A stretch of 64,000 bases of DNA from the NCBI GenBank assembly GCA_001972305.1, contig BDDD01001946.1, positions 113,392-177,391 of the forward strand. Direction: 5' to 3'. Numbering within the stretch: position 1 is the first letter of the stretch; each line of letters begins with the position of its first letter. A program made the translations under genes and the position numbers. A model generated the notes under the pieces. The model was given only the letters and a program-made list of their open reading frames with translations. It was not told the DNA's origin and made no database searches. Below are positions 57,605 through 64,000 of this stretch, one piece after another. Source of the stretch: Cephalotus follicularis (lineage: Eukaryota > Streptophyta > Magnoliopsida > Oxalidales > Cephalotaceae).

Positions 57605-59261
57605 CTATGGAGCTTCGTCTGTGCGCTCCCTTCTTCCCTGGGGAGCATCCATGTCCATATACTTCTTGAGATGACCTTTGCAGATCAAATCCTCTATCTG
57701 ATTTTTCAAATGCCTACACTCATCCGTATCATGCCCATGATCACGATGGTATCGGCAATACTTGTTTGAGTCCTTATTGTCTGCTGGGGATCTCAATATA
57801 GTTGGCTACTGGATTGAGACTATTTCCTTCTCCACTGCCATAATTATGGTACGTGTCTCCAAGATAGGGGAGAAATTGTTGTAATTGGGGATTAGTGTTC
57901 CCCGTTTCGGTGAATCCTCCCTCTTGAAGAGTTTGTGCCTGAGATCATCTTTTGATTGCTCTGGTCCCCCTTTCCTCATCTGCTTCTTCTCTAGAGCACT
58001 TCTTGCTTTCTCCTCTTTCTCCTGGTGATCAGACCAGGAGGTCTTCTGCTTCCTAGTCGTCAAACCCTCCTCTGCGCTCACATATTTCTCTGCTCTTCTA
58101 AGAAGTTTTACCATATCATAGGATGACTTCTTTATCAGGGAGAAGGTGAAAACCCAGTTGTCTCTCAACCCACTGTTCAACGCTACCAGAGCAAAGGAAG
58201 GCTCCAGGTCCTTTACCATCAGAGACTCCTTGTTGAATCAAGTCAGGTAATCTCTGAGGGATTCATTCTTTCCTTGCACCACGTTGATCAGATGATTAGA
58301 ATTCTTTCTCTAGGTGACGCTGTTAAGGAATTTTGTGACGAACATCACACTGAACTGCTCGAAGTTCACCACTAACTTTAGGGGTAACGTGGAGTACGAC
58401 GTCTGAGTTTCTCTCGTTAATGTCATCGAAAACCCTCGGTAAAAGACTACGTCTGTGGCTTGGTGGACAACATGATCTGGGTGTAGTACCTCAAATGCTG
58501 TATTGGGTCAGAGGACCCATCGTATTCTCTGCATGTTGGGAGCATGAACCATCTTGGCATGGGCTCCCTCAATATCACTGGAGCGAAGGGAGTGCAGTTT
58601 AGAATCCAAATTAGCCGATCGTGTTGAATCCGTGTCTTCTAGATTTATATATGGACCAGGTCTGGCGAGGAACTCATCCAAGGTTTTTGCTTCCCTCTTG
58701 ATCTGGGATGAGCGGAACTTTCCCTTCTCTAAGCCTTGTGTGACCACTGTCGAGGCCACCACGACCTGGTTAAAATCAGACTCTGGCTACCGCCAATCTG
58801 AATCTTTTCACATACTTTCTCAAGGACCCGTGTGACCTTTGCTTGATGCCAAACAAGTGTATTGTCGTCTTCCTTTGCCTTCTACTAGCAATGAAGTATC
58901 AAACAAATTGCTAGCTTAGTTTTTCAAAGGTTGAGATGGAATTGAGAAGCAGACTTACGAACCAAGACCTTATCGGTCCTCTAAGGGAGGATGGGAACAC
59001 ACGGCACTTTATCGCATCCCTAAGGCTATAGAAAATAATGAGATCCTTGAAAGCGATAAGATGGTCCTCGAGATCCTCTTCTCCATCATATTGATCAAAC
59101 TTTGGAAGTTCGAATCCTTCGGGCATGGATTCTTCAGTTATGTTTGTCGTGAAGGGGTGAATGCTATGTCTGAGCAACACCTCAATATGGTTGAGTTTGT
59201 CTTTCAAAATTCCCAGCCTTTTATATGCACACTCTTTCTCTTCTATTCTTTGATCTCTCAA
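57605..59261 (-). pseudogene. Gypsy copy 3 gag region
   Basis: Knuckle YCRYHRDHGHDTDECRHLK near 57715-57775, then to the right the two gag-like blocks in the same order as copies 1 and 2 (58420-58762 holds the intervening YINLED tail; 58911-59261 the first block, EGFELPKFDQYDGEEDLEDH). Confidence 0.75.
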
Positions 59262-60344
59262 GTATTGGACGAGTCTTGCGCTTTAGTGTTTGGCTTTGGT
59301 GGGTTCCTTTTCTTCTTAACCCATCTACTGGGTGACGAGCTGTCTTCCCTAGACTTATTCTTCCAGGGTGATGTTTCCACGCAGGCCCATTTTCTTTCAT
59401 GACATTCTACTGAGGTTGGGACCGCTTTCTCCCTCGCCTTCTCCTATCCTTTCAAAGGACGACTTAGGCCTCCACGTTCATTCTATCGAACTGATAGAAT
59501 AGCATCAGCCCGCTTCGGATTCACTCATTGCACCAGATAATCCATGCCCAATGATTGGGCAAACAAAAACATTTTGTGGGCCAACTTCTTCGTCTCAACT
59601 TGGCTGGCTAGCCATTCTCCATTATCCTTCCTCTGGATTGGATTGTCAGGGAGATCAACGATTGCTGACCTCATGTCCGGTAGCTAGACTCCGACTATGA
59701 GGTTGTTAAGCGTTGGGATTCTCATCCCAAAGTTCTCTTTCTAGGTTATTTCTAGTGACCCATTGACGCGATACTTTGACCATCGATTGGTTTTTAGAAG
59801 CGACTCTCTTCGATCCTCTCGGTTGTCCAACCATAGGGTTGGGTTGGGACGAACGTAGATTTTGACTAACTTTTTGTCTGATTTTCCACAAACAACGCGA
59901 ATGTTGATGCTCAAATTCGATCAACGAAGAATTTGTAATTACCCTTCCCTGAGGTTGAACTGAGTCTGATTGCAAGATGTCTGTCGCGACTGAGGTTGAC
60001 ATGAAATCAATTAAAATGGTCAAAAGATAGCTCTTGAGTGGTCTCCGGGACTATCCTCTGACGATCAAGTTAGAGTTCATCATGAGGTAGATGTTTTTGT
60101 GTTGAAGTGTGCCACCCGAGGTGTTTTATGCCTTGGTCGATGTTTAGCATAAAAATGTGTGATTTTTAATGATATATTTGTGGTATTTTTATGTTTGGAA
60201 TGGACTACTTTGGTTGTGTGTTAATAATTTTCAGGTACAAGTGTTTAAAGACCAAAGTGCAAGAATATTACCCCAAAGTGTGCATAATTGAAACTTAAAG
60301 CATAAAATTGAAGAATTGCAGAATTCTGCAGAAAACAGGACAAA

Positions 60345-60720
60345 GAAGTCGACTCCTTTCAATAGAAGTCGATGTCTTTTCTGGGTTGGAGCTAAAGCAT
60401 CGACTCCTTTCAATACAAGTCAATGTCTTTTCTGGGTTGGAAAATGTAGTCGACGTCTTTCCTTTAGAAGTCGACGTCTTTTCTGGGCAACACAACAATC
60501 TTCAAGGAGATATGAAAAAGAAGTCGACGCCTTTCATGCAGATCGACGTTTTTCACTCAACACATCGATGTCTTTCAACAAAATTGTCCTGTAACTTTTG
60601 AGCAAAAGAAGTCGATGCCTTTCAAGAAGAAGTCGACGCCTTTCTCTCGCATCTCAGCAAGGTCGCGATTTTTACACAAAGAAGTCGACTACTTTCCAAA
60701 TAAGTCGACGCTTTTCTCTG
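60345..60720. repeat. Cluster of AAGTCGAYGYCTTTC motifs in the Athila-like LTR
   Basis: AAGTCGAC or AAGTCGAT followed by a CTTTC/CTTTT stretch occurs a dozen or more times at irregular spacing. The core GTCGAC is palindromic. Confidence 0.85.
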
Positions 60721-61134
60721 CAGCAGAAATAGAAAGTTTAGATTTTTGCCATATTTTGTAACTATGATTGCTTTTATTCCGTTTTTGATCAACTTAGTAG
60801 TATATAAACAATGTTAGCCGGCCAAAAACAGTAGATTAGATCAGAGAGAGGGTGGTGACAACCCTAATCCTTCTTTTCTCATTAGTTTAGTTTTCATTAT
60901 GCTTAGTAGCTAGTTTTTCAAGGTTTTGAGTTAGAACAAAGCCTATATTGTTATTGTTTCAATTCCATCAATAAAAAACCCTTGAATATTTTATTTGTTC
61001 TTCAATATTTCTGCCTTTGCACACACTTTGTTTGTCTGATTAAAATCCGCACTCATCTTGTCGGTAAAGCTGAAAGTTGGTGAATAAATGGAGCTTAATT
61101 CAACGGAGTCTACTCATACGATTTGTCGCATCGA

Positions 61135-61262
61135 ACACACTTCGTATAGACCTAGCATGACTACTCATACGTCTTGTCTGATTAAAATCCACACTACGTA
61201 TAGACCTAGCATGACTACTCATACGTCTTGTCATCACCGCCACACTCCGTATAGACCCAGCT
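61135..61262 (+). repeat. About 57-bp tandem repeat in the Athila-like LTR
   Basis: CGTATAGACCTAGCATGACT then ACTCATACGTCTTGTC recurs two to three times. Confidence 0.85.
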
Positions 61263-61652
61263 GCGTTGATTACCAAGGTATGATCATTCAATTACATGAA
61301 AATTGTTCAATACAATCTACGGTGAGTTTCTATACCCTAAACCACTTTTTAGTTATATTTTCTCTTAGTTTTTATTTATTGCTTTAATTAGTTTTAATTT
61401 GCACGTGTTCTTTTCAATTATTTTATTTTAGTCCGATATTTTATTTTATTTATTTCTTTCTTGTTTTCAATTATTTTATTATTTTGGCATAATTAGGAGT
61501 AGTTTTTAATATTTATCTCAAATTTGGTATACTTCGCCTAGGTTGAATAAATTATAACTAGTTTACGTTTCCCTGTGTTCGACCCGTTACTTCATGATCC
61601 GTGCACTTGCGGCTATAAAATTTAAAACATTCTTTTTACGTGAACAAGTTTT

Positions 61653-61669
61653 TGGCGCCGTTGCCGGGG
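61653..61669 (+). other. Primer-binding site, tRNA-Asp type
   Basis: TGGCGCCGTTGCCGGGG complements the 3' end of plant tRNA-Asp(GTC) (from knowledge of that tRNA). It lies about 6 bases after the LTR end. Confidence 0.85.
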
Positions 61670-62292
61670 AAACATTTAAATTAGTTTAAATTTATTCGAC
61701 TGATTCGTAGTATTTAGTTTAGATTTAATTTCAAAAAAAAAAGGATTAAATTACTGTGATTTTTTCTGCTTTAATTGGTGTTAGTTAGTATAATTAGTTT
61801 ATTAGTGTGTGCTCTACGTTAATTTTTATTTTTATTATTTTTTTATTATTCTTATTTTTATTTTCCGTTTTTTTTATAAAAAAAACTGGTTTGTTTTATT
61901 CTGTGATTTTTTCTGCTTTGATCTGTGTTAGTTAGAATAATTAGTTTATTAGTGTGTGCTCTACGTTAATTTTTATTTTTATTATTATTTTCTGTTTTTA
62001 GTTTCTGTTTTTTTTTTTTTTGTGTTTTTCTAACAATTTCTAACTTAGATAATTGGGTTCAGCATAATTATTAACAAACATTTAACTTCATTCGCATAAA
62101 TTTTAACAAGTCTCCAACATATATTAATTAGGTTTCTTGCCTTGACTTTAGTGTTTCCGTTAGCTTAGTTTAATTAGGGAATTGCATAAGCTTTAAACAA
62201 CAAATTCTCATAATCTTTGCATAAGGTTTAAACAAACCCTAATTTTGCTAAGTTAATTTTTATCATTAGTTTAGGATTCCTAGCAGTAGTGT
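61670..62292 (+). other. Athila-like leader, AT-rich with an internal repeat
   Basis: T-rich, no coding. A stretch of about 90 bp containing GTGTTAGTTAG(T/A)ATAATTAG and TGTGTGCTCTACGTTAATTT occurs at about 61755 and again at about 61905. Confidence 0.7.
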
Positions 62293-63790
62293 ATGACCGA
62301 TTGGGTGCGTGGTCCAAATAATCGTTTAGAAAGAATTCATCAACCAAGACCAATGACGGACGCACGCCCACTTCAAACTCTTTGTGATAAATTCTACCCC
62401 GCTAGGACAACGCAACCATCCAGTATTCTGTTGCTTGCACCTAACGGGAACAATTTTGAGTTAAAATCGCAATTCATTAATATGCTCTTGCACTTTCATG
62501 GTGTGCCCAATGAGGATGCATATCTCTTCCTTTTCCGAGTTTGAGGAGGTATGTGCCCTCATGAAACTTCAGCAACTATCAGATGATGATATCAAGTTGC
62601 GATTCATCAATTTTGCTCTTAAAGACGGAGCTAAGAAGCATTTATTTGATCCCCCAGCTCCTTTTCCGAAGAGATTAGAGAAAAATAAGAAAGCCCCAGC
62701 AATGGAAAAGATCATCAAAACATTTAAACAAGTTCAAATCAATATCCCATTGCTTGAAGCCATTGAGCAGGTGTCCTCTTACGCAAAAGTCCTAAAAGAC
62801 TTATGCACTAAAAAGAGGATCCTTCAGACTCCCAAAAAGGCTTTCTTGGCAGCCAACATTAGTGCAATGTTTTCGCAACCCACGATGCGAAAGTATAAAG
62901 ATCCTGGCTGCCCGACAATCTCTTGTGTGATAGGCAACACCAAAATCGATCATGCCTTGCTCGATTTAGAAGCAAGTGTGAATTTGTTGCCTTCTTCAGT
63001 TTTTGAGCAACTAGGTTTAGGAGAGTTGCGCCCGACCAATAGGACTTTGCAATTAGCTGATAGATCGGTGAAATTGCCAAAAGGAAAAATTGAGGATGTT
63101 TTGATAAAGGTTGGTGAGTTTTTCTTTCCTGTCGACTTTGTCGTATTAGATACCCAACCTGTTGTGAATATAAAAGATCAAATCCTAGTTATCCTTGGTA
63201 GACCATTCTTGGCCACGAGTAATGCATTGATCAATTGCCGAAATTGTCTCATGAAGTTGAGTTTTGGAAAGTCGTCGATGGACTTTAACACCTTTCGTTT
63301 GGGAAAACATCAATCTGACTTTGATGATGTCTACGTGATTCGCTCGATTCCTGATACCATTGATTCGTATTTTAATATCGACTTTGATCGCTATGTCAAG
63401 AGAGAATTCAAGATGGAAAAAGCTAAGAAAAAGGATAGATTGATGTGGCTAGAAAATGAGGAAGCGTTAGCATGGTTAGAAAAGAAGCTCAATGAGCCAA
63501 CATCGGATAGTGAATGGGATCATCTATCCCATTACACACACAAACTCGCTACGCCTGACCAAACATATTTTGACGACGATTTTGATAAACACTTCATGGA
63601 ATGCTTGAGAGAGTTCGAGGAATTGGAGGCCACACAAAAGGAGATATTAAGTTGGTTGGACGATGGGGACGTTGATTCAATTTTGGAAGTTCAATGGGAT
63701 GATCTGTCCATTTCACTCACAAACTTAGCACGCTATCTCACCTTCACACCATCCTCGAAAATAACTTTTTCTTTACTAAAGATCAATTAG
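62293..63790 (+). pseudogene. Athila-like gag and protease region
   Basis: Begins with a gag N-terminal stretch (NGNNFELKSQFINMLLHFHG), followed by LSDDDIKLRFINFALKDGA. The protease zone follows: SCVIGNTKIDHALLDLEASV, NLLPSSVFEQLGLGEL and VILGRPFLATSNALINC, which is the Athila protease layout. Gag is shorter than usual for the family. The C-terminal part is acidic (WLENEEALAWLEKKLNEP). Fossil, broken. Confidence 0.85.
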
Positions 63791-63810
63791 GATGGAGGGT
63801 GTGCATTCAT

Positions 63811-64000
63811 ATGGACCGTGTGTGCGATTGGTTGGTTGGGCATGATTATTCGTGTTCTATTTATTATTTTTACTGGTGGAAATCCTATTGGGACGATTAT
63901 TCTATTGTTGAAAATGTTTCTCATTGTTTTGGTCCTCTTAATGGTTTTTATTGGAAGACGTCATGGTGGGATACTTCTCATTTTGCAATAATTGTTTTCT
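63811..64000 (+). CDS. Open frame running off the right edge, unknown
   Basis: From an ATG at 63811 a frame stays open to the window end (at least 63 codons). It is rich in Trp, Tyr and Asp (MDRVCDWLVGHDYSCSIYYY, later YWKTSWWDTSHF). It is not the reverse transcriptase expected next in an Athila element, and I do not recognise it. It may be chance or a non-standard cargo. Confidence 0.25.
   Translation, partial: MDRVCDWLVGHDYSCSIYYFYWWKSYWDDYSIVENVSHCFGPLNGFYWKTSWWDTSHFAIIVF

Larger units (their letters stand above)
54412..60140 (-). mobile_element. Tat-like Ty3/Gypsy fossil, copy 3 (no nested insert in pol)
   Basis: On the minus strand: gag (57806-59261), zinc knuckle (57605-57796), protease (57079-57363, LLDSGISVDILYKSVFDQL), a reverse transcriptase remnant, RNase H (near 55519-55743), second RNase H-like domain (55057-55245) and integrase up to 54412. 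It holds the empty sites for both elements nested in copy 2. Its upstream end, where the LTR would lie, is replaced by the Athila-like element at 60141. Broken, with several breaks. Confidence 0.9.
60141..61646 (+). repeat. Athila-like 5' LTR
   Basis: About 1.5 kb from TGTTTAGCAT to ACGTGAACA. The right edge is set by the primer site a few bases on. The size is normal for Athila. The exact right end is a few bases uncertain. Confidence 0.7.
60141..64000 (+). mobile_element. Athila-like Ty3/Gypsy element, cut by the window edge
   Basis: Starts with TGTTTAGCATAAAAATG exactly where Gypsy copy 3 loses collinearity with copy 2 (after CCTTGGTCGA). It has an LTR (60141-61646), a tRNA-Asp-type primer site, a long AT-rich leader and a gag-protease region. 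Athila-like from the protease signature and primer. The coding part looks shortened and broken. The 3' end and target duplication are outside the window. Confidence 0.85.

Noticed and set aside
60231-60601. Open frames on both strands in the Athila-like LTR
   Set aside because: They come from the GTCGAC motif cluster, not from a gene.

Overview
This is nuclear DNA from a flowering plant, most likely a eudicot. It is rich in Ty3/Gypsy and Ty1/Copia elements of plant lineages (Tat-like, Athila-like, SIRE-like), has a plant-type L1 LINE with an RNase H domain, has AT-rich spacers, and contains one assembly gap (31318-31814). I see no intact, convincing host gene, no tRNA or rRNA gene and no CRISPR.

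The main architecture is a tandem segmental duplication. A unit of roughly 19-20 kb (about 14 kb of spacer and decayed gene sequence plus about 5.7 kb of a truncated Tat-like Gypsy element on the minus strand) is present as unit A (5330-30044) with Gypsy copy 2 (30045-41066), and as unit B (41067-54411) with Gypsy copy 3 (54412-60140). Gypsy copy 1 (1373-5329) and a 140-bp sliver at 1232-1372 are the remains of a further unit on the left. Each unit carries, in the same order: a short ORF/exon remnant, a 557-bp tandem duplication, a promoter-like leader, a decayed gene resembling the N-terminal part of a plant R3H-domain protein, a large foldback, a seven-monomer tandem array built from the start of a Copia gag gene, and the same truncated Gypsy end.

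After the duplication, copy-specific insertions arrived. The other copy supplies the empty site for each: a Copia element (5775-10984, target duplication GTTTT) and a LINE (18515-24369, TAGTT) in unit A; a second Copia element (30381-33091, GTTCT) and a SIRE-like LTR pair with almost no interior (33856-35901, GGTGT) inside Gypsy copy 2. An Athila-like Gypsy element begins at 60141, cuts Gypsy copy 3 and runs off the right edge. A separate Gypsy-type LTR occupies the left edge (308-1231).

The oddest stretch is 26042-26227. It aligns without gaps to 50456-50641 in unit B, but about 80 bases differ and every one is changed to A. This is probably a consensus or gap-fill artefact, not biology. I found no convincing new functional system. 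The value of the window lies in its duplication and insertion history and in this base-overwriting patch.
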